Below are positions 36,385 through 46,700 of a DNA stretch of 64,000 nt, piece by piece. Each line of letters begins with the position of its first letter. Positions within the stretch are counted from its first letter, which is position 1. A program made the translations under genes and the position numbers. Source of the DNA: Tipula vernalis. Lineage: Eukaryota; Arthropoda; Insecta; Diptera; Tipulidae. The stretch is taken from positions 30,029,045 to 30,093,044 of the forward strand of contig OY282558.1 in the NCBI GenBank assembly GCA_958295665.1, given 5' to 3'. The notes beneath the pieces are model-generated. The model made no database searches. It worked only from the letters and a program-made list of their open reading frames with translations, and had not been told where the DNA came from.

Positions 36385-36483
36385 GCATATAATGGCTGTT
36401 ATTCACTCAGATGATTTACGACACTCGCCTATCGGCTCGTGTCGGTAAACTTCTTTACTTGAATAACAGCTATCATTATATGC
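36385..36483. repeat. 99-bp hairpin palindrome
   Basis: The left arm gcatataatggctgttatt pairs with the right arm (complement of gcatataatgatagctgtt). Further in, gacactcgcc pairs with ggctcgtgtc around a 4-base centre. The hairpin starts two bases after the target-site copy of the hAT-like element. It could be a tiny fold-back element. Confidence 0.8.
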
Positions 36484-36560
36484 TTGTTGAATAAGATTTT
36501 GTGAACTTGAAATGTTTCCAATTGATAATTTATTTCGATTTTATCAAACTTGTGGTGACC

Positions 36561-36676
36561 TCTGTGTAATGTGTATTGGCTTAGAAAGACCACACGATTT
36601 GTAGTAAACTTTTATTTCAATTTGACCAGAATGCTGTTGCTATCGAAATTTTATAAATTTTGGTTTAAATAAATCA
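36561..36676 (+). repeat. direct repeat, copy 2
   Basis: Second copy of the segment at 36001-36117. Its presence outside the hAT-like ends suggests either a second, older copy of the same element or an internal sequence shared by two elements. Confidence 0.7.
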
Positions 36677-36954
36677 TCCAAACGTGCAAACACATATAAA
36701 ATAGGGAAAATTAAGCTTCCAGGAATAAAAGTTAACCACATAAACAAGACACGCTTTCTTTATCCAAAACCATAAAAATGTCATTTACCACATCATTAAA
36801 ACTATTAAATAAAATATTAGATAAGAATTATTGTTACAATCGTTCTTCACGTTGTCCCGAATGTAACAGTGTGTAAGGACGATTTGTAACATAATCAAAA
36901 TGAATAAATAAATCTAAAGTATTTAAATTAAACTTTATTTCAAAACAATCAATT

Positions 36955-38200
36955 TAGGTAATGCAACGCCAGAATTCTGAATCGCAGTTGCGGCATTGGA
37001 AAAAAAAATGCTAAGTGTCTTTTGTACCACACATTTTGCATGAAGAGTTTCTCTATTTATGTTTTGTTTTTTTTTGGTTTTGTTTGAGGAGTCTTTTTCT
37101 TAATTTGTTTCCGCTTGTTTTGCTTACTCTTCCAAGTTTATCTTCTCCGGAGTATCGGTAACGAATATTGTTCTGCCCCTCTGGATAACTTTTTCGAGGA
37201 AAGAAGCAGAATCTGTTTAGCTGCCTGGATTCCCAGGCTGCACTGTTAACGTAGATGGTGCTGATTCTTGTTCTTGTACTGGAAATTCTTTATTTGTGAC
37301 ATCACTTGGATAATATTCTTCTTCACCAAAAATATCAGGATAAACTGGCCAAATTCCAGAAGCTCTAAATTATGATATTATGTTTTTAGATGTTGCAGCT
37401 TGCTCTAACGCAATTTTAGCCAAATCGGGTACATAATAAATTCGAATTCTTGTACGTAAATTAAAAAAGAAATCACAAAAGTTTTGATGGTCCAACATTG
37501 TTTAGTTGTTAATATTACCTTCATTTGTTTCCATCCAATTCGTTGAGGAACGATTGAAGACGGAGGGAATAATGAGGAGGAAATATCAACACCATAACGC
37601 CATTTTCTCTACAAAATTTAAACACTGGAAGTGAAATATGGAACTGATTGTTGTCTAGAGTTGCATTTGTGTGCTTTGTTCAAACTTATTTTCGGCCCCA
37701 ATGTACCCCACCGGGTTCTATTCGCTTTCAAAAAATGTTCATCAAACTTTTTTAAGGGAAATATAAACATTGGAGGAAGCGGATCTCCAATAGCGTTAAC
37801 AACAAGGCGCTTCGTTACTAACGTACCTCTCTAAGCCGATGCGTTGCTTGCCACCTCTTTCCTCCGCCCCTTTTTCAGTTAAAACGTTTTCCGGCTTATG
37901 AGCAGTGGTTAAACCAGTTTCGTCGAAAACCTCTAATACATTTGTTAAAAAAATTCCAACATTTAGCTTATTCAAATTCAAATCTCTAGCTAAATTTGTT
38001 GATTCTGGCTTTCTAATAATCTAGTAACATAAACTATTCTTTGCCAGCTATTTCATTTTTTTGCCAGCAATCTGGCATTTGCAATTTATAATACTTTGCC
38101 GCCTGAAAGGCCAGTTTGCGTATGCATTGAATCGTAAGGCCCTAATACAAATCAGCACAGCGGTTAATATATTCTTTAAGCTTTTCCTAAAACATAATAA
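36955..38200 (-). pseudogene. pogo/Tigger-type transposase pseudogene
   Basis: The minus strand carries a long series of pogo-family motifs. 'GLTIQCIRKLAFQAAKYY' and 'MPDCWQKNEIAGKE' (about 38140-38040) belong to the CENP-B-like DNA-binding part, followed by 'KPESTNLARDLNLNKLNV' and 'FDETGLTTAHKPENVL' (about 37925-37880), which holds the first catalytic Asp. Then come 'PPMFIFPLKKFDEHFLK' (about 37775), 'ENGVMVLIFPPHYS' (about 37600) where the DDE domain ends, and 'DLAKIALEQAATSKNI' and 'FRASGIWPVYPDIF' (about 37420-37330). Last are a 'TDTPEK' tail near 37160 and a possible cysteine-rich end ('FQCRNCDSEFW' near 36985). Part of the core with the second Asp is missing, and frameshifts and stops are frequent. 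Ends of the element were not found. Confidence 0.88.
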
Positions 38201-38209
38201 ATGAATTAC

Positions 38210-40660
38210 TACAGATTTCAGTGCAAATTAATTATCAACCATGTCATTGGCAAAATCATTTTCAAATCAAAATGACGAATAAGGAATAGGTGTCCTATAG
38301 AGGCCTTATAGTTTTATAACTTTGTTCAAATTATCTCATGTCATATAGGTAGTTGTATTTGTTAAACATAAAAATAATGTAAGTTTAATTAATTTGACAG
38401 CATTTTACATAACTAATCTATTCAGCTAGACGGAATGACAGACACATCCAATTTGCACAGTTTTACTAATATTTAATCCTGATCGAAATTTAATATTAAC
38501 AAATATTAAATTAATTGTCAGTCAATCAAAATAATATATACAATCTTTATATATTTTACAAATCTATATTACTTACATATATCGACGAAGTTGAATCATT
38601 TTTCTACTCATAAAAACCTCTTCTACATATAATATCCATAACTGATTATTCCACAAAAACCACAATACACAATAAATTCTTCCTTATAAATAATAGCTCA
38701 AAAACTAATTTTCAATCATTACTGTACTCTCTTATAGGTATATAAGATACACACTGTACCTACAACATAAATATGTATATGAACGACGTTGTTATTAAAA
38801 CTCATATATAAATCAATAAACATGAAACATGGATAAATTATCCGGCAAATCCTCATTCCTTCAATTCCTCTTCTCTTGAAATCTCTTAATGATGAATAAT
38901 TTAAATTTTCTTATCTTTTGACGGCATTCATATTTTCCATTTCTTGTACATATATGCACTTCTCATATATATGCAGACGTGCTTTGTGCGATTGGCAATA
39001 CTCAATTGAAAATTAATGAATTTTAGATAAAATGTTTGCGCAGAATAAAACATAAAAATTTTTTTTTTTCCAAGATAAGACCAATAATGGGTTAATTTAT
39101 TTAAAATACAAAAAGGCTACTGGTGATGATCGTTTCATTGGCCTTATAGTATACATAAACCTTCCAATATATACAATCCTTTTATCATGATTTATTAATT
39201 TAAACACGTTAGTGAATTGAAAAGACTCGAAGGCGTTGTTTAACGACCTAATGTATCATTAATTTACGTTTAATAACTATTAATTATAAAAATCTAACAT
39301 ACGTACTTTCACTATTTGTCTATGTACGTATGTACATACATAAACAAAAAAATATGCATTATTTGTGAACAGGTGAGAAAATTATTATTAATTAATTAAT
39401 GAATTATTATAATAAATTAATTAAATGTTGCTGAAACGACAAAAATATGTAAGGAACGCGCAACGTACAACAATATCACCACTTGTTACATTGCATATGT
39501 ACTCGTATAATCTGGCACGATAAAATTTATTATATCATCTCAAGTACATGACAGTAAGTCTAATAAATATTTTCGCATGCATTCGAAGGTATACAAAATA
39601 AAGATGAGGTACTAACATGTATAATCCATTTTATTATTGTTATGCTTCATTTATACATTGAATTTCGCGTCCTTAAATTTTTTGTTGCTGTTGTTGTTGT
39701 GGTACAATAATAATTTTCATCTTTCATCAAATGTGTATGCATACAAAATAAATAAAAAGATTTTTTTTTTATTTATTTATTTTTTGTTAATAAATTGTAG
39801 AATTAAACGGCATAAACAACCCACTCATATTGCCAATTTATTTTTGTCTCCCCTATACTCGTAAATTACGGAACGAGGTAAAAATGAAATTGCCACAACA
39901 AAGATGCAGGATTTCGTTGCGAACAACAAGAGATACATGAAAGCTAGTTAGAAATTTGTGTATTGCCGCTTAATTTTTTTCTTATGTTTTGTTTTTGATA
40001 CCTTGTAGATTTATGGTCAAATAAATGCTAAGGGCTTTTCTTACGTTTTTTGTTTTGTTTTTGTTTCTCTGTATAATATGAAGCTTTAATATAATAAATA
40101 TGATGATGATGATGATGATCACCAAGATCATGTAAAAAAAATCATACGCATGTTAAAAATAACTCAATGTTATAATGAGACAATCAGATATGGAAGAAAA
40201 CGCGTTTTTGAGAGGAATTCAAGTGCGGTACAATTCAGACTAAAATAAAACAAACAAAAATCTATTGAATTATTCACAAAGTACAAAAGTCGTACGTGTA
40301 TGAATGTGTTGTTCTAACTAGGCCATCCTACCTTAATGTACATTCACTAATTTCTACCGCCTACTTCAAATGTTGGCAACTAAGAAGTTCTACGGGGTGT
40401 CGATATTCAAATGGGTCATTACTACGAAAACAACCGTTTTTTTTTAAATACTGTGGTAATTTCTTATTAGTTGTACACATAGAATCTCGCTATATAGTTG
40501 TGTCGCATATTTCGCATATTTCACATAATGAAAACTTTTCATTTTAATACTATGTGTGCCTTGCAACAAAAAGATTTATAGTTGGAATAAACATTGTTCA
40601 CATTAAATTGTTTCAACCACTCCGTATAGTAATATCGCAAAAATTATTAAAGAGTTTGAC
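38210..40660. other. AT-rich spacer without a recognised gene
   Basis: Low-complexity AT-rich DNA with a (GAT)n tract at 40101-40119. The ORFs at 39637-39864 and 40296-40547 have no recognisable motif. Confidence 0.55.
40101..40119. repeat. (GAT)n microsatellite
   Basis: Six tandem GAT units, visible directly. Confidence 0.9.
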
Positions 40661-40664
40661 CCTG

Positions 40665-41085
40665 AAGGTATTGAAACCACTGACATAAAACTAGCGTGCA
40701 TAATATGTGAATGCGAAGTTAAATAAAAAAAAATCCCTCATTCAGCAACATTTAAGAACTTTAAAGCATATTCGACTCACTCACTCTCTTTTTGTTTAAA
40801 TTTATGCAACATGATGGGTGCTACAAACATACTTTTCTGGAAATTAAAAAAATGTGGCTTTCAGATTAGAAATTCAATCAAAATTTAAATTATATTTCAA
40901 AAGGTATTTCCTAGAGAAATACACGAGAAAAGTAATTCCAAGTGAATCCACCATTCGAAAAAACTATCCAAGTTCTTGCTATGCAAATATAATTTGGGAA
41001 ATAAAAGAAAAGCTTAAAGGTAAAAAAATGTTGATGTGTATCGCATATCGGACTTGCAGAGCATATCCGATCCATTTTCCCTGAC
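40665..41085 (+). pseudogene. CGGBP1/hAT-like protein fragment
   Basis: A plus-strand fragment with 'GIETTDIKLACIICECEVK' near 40670-40723 (the zinc-finger-like 'L.C..C..EV' start), then 'YFLEKYTRKVIPSESTIRKN' in the ORF 40854-41084. The latter is the conserved 'FLEKYT.K.IPSESTLRKNY' block of CGGBP1-related, hAT-derived proteins, which is normally followed by 'IWVSIDETTD'. Here the sequence after 'EIKEKLKGKK' loses that block by frameshift. It has stops and no catalytic region, so it is a broken transposon piece. Confidence 0.65.
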
Positions 41086-41164
41086 GTTGACACGTTCATC
41101 AACAACCAACTTATGCGATGAACCTATAATCATGATAAGAAAAACATCAAAATTTTAGTGTGGG

Positions 41165-42930
41165 GTTAAATCGAAAACTTCAACATAAAACCACCATCCT
41201 TATGACAAACCTGTTACTACTAAAATCTAAACGAAAATGAGTGGGCAGTCGGTTAAAAAATACAGGCGCAAAGATTAAATAATATTTACGAAATAATTCG
41301 GTAGTGAATCTAGGAATTGTAAAGATTAAACGATGATTATTGCGTACATCATAAGCCGCTACCAATCTCAGCTTAAAATCCTAAATTCCAAAGAATTGGC
41401 CAAGTATGATCACGATGACATTTAAAATTTATAACACGTAAAATATACTTCTGTAATTTGTATAAAGACGCCAAAGTATTCATGTAAATCCCATACCAAC
41501 ATGGTAAACCATAAGTCAGTCGAGACTAGACACAAACGTAATAAAAATGAAGCAAAACCTGTATAGGACAAAATTAACGTAACAAAAAAATAGGCTATAG
41601 GGCAAAATTCAGCTGTGCCTAAATCTTTTGACATTTGATTCCCCAATAAAACCTAAGTACTTGAAGGAAGTCACCGGATCAATTTTAAAAAACTTCTGGA
41701 AAATACCTCTGATATGGATCACCCAAGTCGGAATTAATGATATTAGCTAAATCATGTGGACTCGTTCCATAATACAATGAAGGTTCAAAGAAAACATCGA
41801 ATTAATATAAATTAAAAACAAAGTTGGCCTAGTACGGAATCCTGAGGAACACCCTACTCAATTGCAAACTGAACGATATATAAGAATTACCTATTTTAAC
41901 GATAACGGATCTATTTTTAAGGTAAGATTCAAACCAACTCACTGGTGCACCTCTAATGCCAAGAGATTGCAATTTAAACAAGAGCAACTTGTGATCCACC
42001 ATATCGAATGAAAACTGATCCATACGAAATTTTATAACCTTTTCCATGATTTATAAAACCACAGGTTGAAGTGCAATAGGTCGGTAATTGTCCATAATAA
42101 GATTATCTCCTTTCTTAAATACGGGAATGATAATTGCTGTTTTAAAAGCATCAGGGATAGTACCAGTAACAAAATTAACCAATACAGGTGATATAACATT
42201 ATAGCAGTACATTTTTCATGTTAGAGCTGAACACGAAAATATCAAGACATTTAGGCTATTTATAATGGTGGCAGTTTCGGTCTCAACAACTGGGTAAATA
42301 CAAAAATTATCAACAATTTCAATATTCTGAAGGCTAATAATGGAAGACGAAAAATTATTAAGCATTCTTTAATTCGAGAGAAAAGGTAATAGAGACAGTT
42401 GAGTTAGCAGTCAATATTTTATCAATAGTAAGACTAGAAACATTACCTAAAATTTCGTTAACCATGGACCAAGTCTATGTACTATCACAGCTACAATTAT
42501 GAAATTTATTGCTATAATTATTATGGCTTCCTGCAGGGTTTGACAAAGTAGTTGAAATTAGCAAGAATTAAATCTGGACTACTTGAGACAAGCAAGTGAA
42601 TTTATTTAGACAGATTATAAACAAATCGTTTACCGACTGACTTTCAGTAAATGGTGGTCTGAGATACGGAGGTCGTGAATGGAAGTATCCAGATTGCAAA
42701 AATTATCAACACGAGCAAAACAATGATCAATACAAGTGGAAGTATTAATGGTGATCCTATAGAAGACGAATTTACTAAAAACTCAAATCCAAAGGAAGAC
42801 AACAGAAATTTACAGTCATCACTAGGCGATAGTAAATTGAGTATATCAAGTCACCTAAAATAATTATATTTTGATTCTTGATTTTAGCAATAAAATCCGA
42901 AACAAGCGAAGCAATACTTAAGTAAACTTT
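41165..42930 (-). mobile_element. Jockey/CR1-like LINE remnant
   Basis: A long 5'-truncated LINE on the minus strand. At about 42880-42650 is the end of the endonuclease ('LLSPSDDCKFLLSSFGFEF', 'TSTCIDHCFARVDNF', 'HDLRISDHHLLKV'). At about 42510-42440 is the linker ('HNNYSNKFHNC', 'TWSMVNEILG'). At about 42185-42065 is RT block 'TIPDAFKTAIIIPVFKKGDN' and 'NYRPIALQP'. At 42010-41900 is 'FDMVDHKLLLFKLQSLGIRG', then 'SWFESYLKNR' and 'GVPQDSVLG' near 41855. Then 'FKYLGFIGES' near 41665, and near the C-terminus 'RNNHRLIFTIPRFTTELFR' then 'FFNRLPTHFRLDF' (41365-41180). The YADD block is deleted between 41850 and 41680. Stops and frameshifts are frequent. Confidence 0.88.
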
Positions 42931-43004
42931 TGTATGAGTTTAGAGATTGCACTCTGGTTGTTAACAATTACTGATAACTTATTTTAGCTGATCGTAATAA
43001 AAAC

Positions 43005-44467
43005 AATTCATAAATACACCGTTACCATCACCATATCACACAATTCTTATATACAAACCATCATATCATTATACCATAGTAACATCATATCATCGTACCG
43101 TTATTAAAAATCTACTCAATTTTTGAAGTTTTAGAAATTCCTCTGTAGTAACTTTGGACCTGATTATCATCTCTCAAGATGGATATTGATGTTTGAGATT
43201 TTAACAGTGACCTTTCTTAAGTCTTAAACAATATTTGTGTAACGTTTGCGTCACATCTTTCAATGCGTGTGCATTTGTTTAAATATCACACACATAAACT
43301 GTACATATATGTATATCAACACTTACTTTTAAATACAGTGAAACCTCATCTCAACGGACACTCAATTTAGCGCAATCCTTACTTCAACGGACAAACTTTT
43401 AAGTCCCATGCAACTGAAGTTTTTCAATGAAAAACTCCCTTAGATAAGCTGACCCTTTACTAGAGCGGACACGGACAGTTATTTCTGTGATGAAACAGCT
43501 GGTTTTACGAGTATACTTCAAATTGACACTTTACCACTTCAATTTGTTCCTTTTATAACCTTTAACATTTCAAATTGAAGTTTTTACATTTCAAATTGAA
43601 TCTTTAGTAAATTATATGTATGGCCAATTTGGATGGAACTTGGCTATTTCTTAGCCGGTTTTAATGAAATTTGACATACATGATTGAAATGGGATACTTA
43701 AATGATTTTTGAATAAAATTTTGGGATATGGCAACAACTTTATCTAAAACTCATTTTAGAACCCCATCGCAAATGTCAAATTTCATCATAATCTGTTAAG
43801 AAATAGGCCAGTTCCATCATAATTGGCCATTTTCCAGAACTTCACATAAACATTATTTTAGAATCCCATTTCCAACGCACATGTCAAATTTCAGAACTTC
43901 GTCTAAAAATCATTTGAGAATCCTCGATTTCATCAAAATCGGATAAGTTATAGAATCCCAATAAAATTTTTATAAAAAAAAAAATCACAAATCCTCAGTT
44001 TAACGGCCAACGTTTTTGGTCCGGTCGATTTCCATTGTAGTGAGGTTTCCCTGTATATAAATTGCTCAACTGCTCACTAAACCCTAATCCAACCCCAACT
44101 AAATAGCAACTCAACCCTAATTCAACGTAAATGGAACCAACTTACCCCTCAACTAAACCGCAAACTTTACGCCAACTTTAGCCCCAACTCAACTCCAACT
44201 CAACTTCAACTCAACTCGCAAATTGACCCCTAACTTAACCTTCAAATCAACCCCAAATTCAATGCCCAATTCAATAATCAAACCAGGATATATCAAAAAT
44301 TCGTAAATATTTTTATATAACCAGGTGTTTTGGTTCAATTCGTATGGTAGGTACCTCACCCTCTTAACACACGACAAGCCGTTCTCGAGATACCATGGCT
44401 ACAGACATCCAGACGTCCAGACAAACGGACGGACATTTTGTTGTTGTTGCTTTTTCAGACTCAGGGG
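43005..44467 (-). repeat. minisatellite-rich dispersed repeat, copy B
   Basis: Inverted homologue of 23904-25490, in the same order on the minus strand: a head with gtctggatgtctgtag and tctcgagaacggcttgtc (44467-44360), gttgagttggagttgag-type units (44270-44080), a linker containing gatatttaaacaaat (about 43275), and a short atggtataatgatatgatgg tract (43090-43005). It is interrupted by the MITE at 43336-44053. Confidence 0.75.
43336..44053. mobile_element. TA-flanked MITE with nested hairpin (pogo/Tigger-like ends)
   Basis: 718 bp bounded by inverted ends (left cagtgaaacctcatctcaac; right is the complement of cagggaaacctcactacaat), with TA on both sides (43334-43335, 44054-44055). The TA duplication and CAGTG-type ends fit the pogo/Tigger branch of Tc1/mariner. 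A second long inverted repeat lies inside: 43621-43695 pairs with 43761-43830 (atggccaatt, atttcttag and aatttgacat shared). No coding capacity. It sits within repeat copy B, whose other copy has no insertion at the matching point. Confidence 0.85.
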
Positions 44468-44469
44468 CT

Positions 44470-46145
44470 TTTAAAACGTCGAGAAAAATTGTTAAAAATG
44501 ATGTAACATTCTTAAAATCACGGAAAGTCATTGGAAAAGGACGTTGCGTCAATTGTTAATTGTGTCACCTCCTGTGGTGATGAATGAAGCTTTTCACAAT
44601 ATAAAAACATATTTATCAGATAAGAGATCAAAAAAACGTCCTTTCTAATCCTAATTTTGGATAACTAAAAATCCATATTTTATAGAGAAAATGAATGTGC
44701 TTTCTGTGATTAAAAATGCCTATAGGCGATCCGGTAGTATATAATTATGACTTTTATACAGGGTGGGTGACCCCTAAAAATAAATTGAAATTGTCTGCGT
44801 GATTTTGTTCCTATCTCTTTCCGCGATTGAGCTAATCATGGTAACTTAAGTTCCACTATTCTTACAAGAATCAATTGTAAATCCACTGTTGATGACACTA
44901 GGTAGTTTAGAAATGTTTGAAAAAAGTTACTTGATTTTTGCGTAAAAAATGTTTCATGTCAACAAACATATAAGCTTCACATTAAAAAAAAACTTCACCT
45001 TGGAATTACATGTTATGTGCGTCTACTATACTGGCCTGAAGCGGCTGCCACCTTGTAGAAAACACAACAAAAAAAGTCAGGATAACAAACAAAACAATAT
45101 ACGCTGTTAATTAGCGATACAAAATATGTATGTATATATCAGAGTTGAGAGCCAATATTATATAGGTTTACGTGGCTTCGTTTGTATTTTTATTTAACAA
45201 GCGATGTGGCTTGCCTTTGATCCCTTGTTTTAATTAAATTATACGAAACTTTGTTAAAGCTCTCTTCCTATGACATATGCGAAACGTTATTCCTTGTTTG
45301 AAATATTCTTATTTGAAAAATAATTGTGACGAACGGATTGGTGCGGTGCTATATTTGAGGAATGAGTTCTTGATTTTATAAAACTAACCTGGACCACAAA
45401 ATTGTTTAGTAATGTTTCGAAGGCTCAAGACCGTTAAATGGAAATGAATTAACCCCGATTTACCAAACTACAAATACAACTACAAAATCCAAAAATTATG
45501 GGTTTTAATGGTTATTAACAGAAAATCTTAGAGTTGTCACACTCTAAACAAGTTTGATGGTTATAAGGTAATAAATTCTTACTTCTTGATTCTAGAAAAC
45601 TACTCTGTCTTATCAACAGAAATGGTTTAGTTTTACCCTATGAAGGTATTTGTGTTAGCATGAACTTATCGATTCTTTTTTTACTATGGAGCTTCGAAGG
45701 TCAATGGCATTACTATTAAAATGTAAGTCCCTTGCGGAATAGTTATGTATATTATGAAGAGTTATGATTCATTTTCATTGAAGATAAAGCAAGAAGCAAT
45801 AGTAAAATTTGACGTATCGTAATTTGTTCATAAAGTAAACGTAAAAGATAAGAAAAATATTGTTTTATTTATGTTCTTTCAAGACAGGTTTAACACAAAA
45901 TATTTTCATTCATTTGTGCCAATCCATGAAAACTCTCGATTTGTATTGAATTTGTTTATTTATTTGAAAAAATAAATGTATCGCCTACAGGAACACAATC
46001 CGTAATACAAACATGTTAAAAAATTTGTAAAATTAACAAAAAAAAAGATTAAAAGATAAACAGAACACGGCCGACTAATTTAGTTCTTATTACTTAAAAA
46101 ATTAAATAAAATGTTTCTTTTTTTATGCTTTAATCTATGCAACTT
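44470..46145. other. no recognised gene
   Basis: AT-rich with scattered moderate-GC stretches. No protein motif was recognised on either strand and no structure stands out. Confidence 0.5.
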
Positions 46146-46149
46146 TGCT

Positions 46150-46428
46150 GGAGCTAAAAGCCACTCATAACTTTACTTTACGCAGTAGTAGCCAAATCGA
46201 AGATGTATTGCTTCAGATCCGTTTTGGTTTAAACCACCTACCCTGCACATTGCATTGCTTCATGCCAGCCTATAGTGCTGACATGAGAGGTAGGTCGGTC
46301 GGCCTACGAATTCTACACGCAAATCAGATGATGGAAAATCTCTTTTGGATCTCCGTCCCTATCGGGATTCGAACCCGGACCTACCGATCCAAACGCCGCA
46401 ACTTTAACCACTGTGTCGTTTGGTCGGT
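46150..46428 (-). mobile_element. tRNA-derived SINE
   Basis: On the minus strand the head begins near 46428 with a tRNA-like region. An A-box-like cacagtggttaaagttgc lies near 46415, and a near-perfect B box ggttcgaatcc sits inside gtccgggttcgaatcccg near 46380-46363. These are the two internal RNA polymerase III promoter elements of a tRNA-derived SINE. A unique body of about 200 bp follows (for example tgtcagcactataggctgg). The spacing and the missing cloverleaf pairing argue against a working tRNA gene. No clear poly-A tail or flanking duplication was found. The plus ORF at 46145-46465 is its antisense shadow. Confidence 0.75.
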
Positions 46429-46429
46429 G

Positions 46430-46608
46430 AATAAAATGTTCATAAACGAGACTCTCAAAATATGAAAATCAAAAACACCAAACACTGAATTAAACATACA
46501 CAATCCATCGCGTGAACGCTTTCAGTGTTCAGATTAAGCCGTGCGACAGTCGATTCGAGAATCGAAAATACATATCACGAATGAAAATTTCTGATGCTAC
46601 ATTATCGA
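46430..46608. other. unique flank of the satellite array
   Basis: About 180 bp without a recognised feature between the SINE and the first satellite unit. It contains gacagtcgattcgagaatcga, a short imperfect palindrome. Confidence 0.6.
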
Positions 46609-46700
46609 TTGCACGATTATTTCTAAACATTTCTTAGAAAATTCAATTTTATTGAAAATCAACTGTGCTAAAATGCTCCGATTACGATGGTTGATACCTC
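46609..46700 (+). repeat. left edge of the satellite array
   Basis: The first unit starts part-way (cgattatttctaaac) and is joined to the next one with a 32-bp deletion: gtgcta runs directly into aaatgctccg, whereas other units have tagcccacaag...aaaatcta between. The letters cta occur at both deletion borders. This unit is otherwise like the rest, so the edge is sharp. Confidence 0.85.

Noticed and set aside
37631..37834. 67-codon plus ORF
   Set aside because: It is antisense to the pogo transposase ('PPMFIFPLKKFDEHFLK' on the minus strand).
42675..42863. 62-codon plus ORF rich in Ser and Asn
   Set aside because: It is antisense to the endonuclease end of the minus-strand LINE.
46360..46428. 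Functional tRNA gene
   Set aside because: A and B boxes are present, but I could not pair an acceptor stem or an anticodon arm, and the sequence continues into a SINE-like body.
46145..46465. 106-codon plus ORF
   Set aside because: It is the antisense of the SINE, including the B box, so coding is unlikely.
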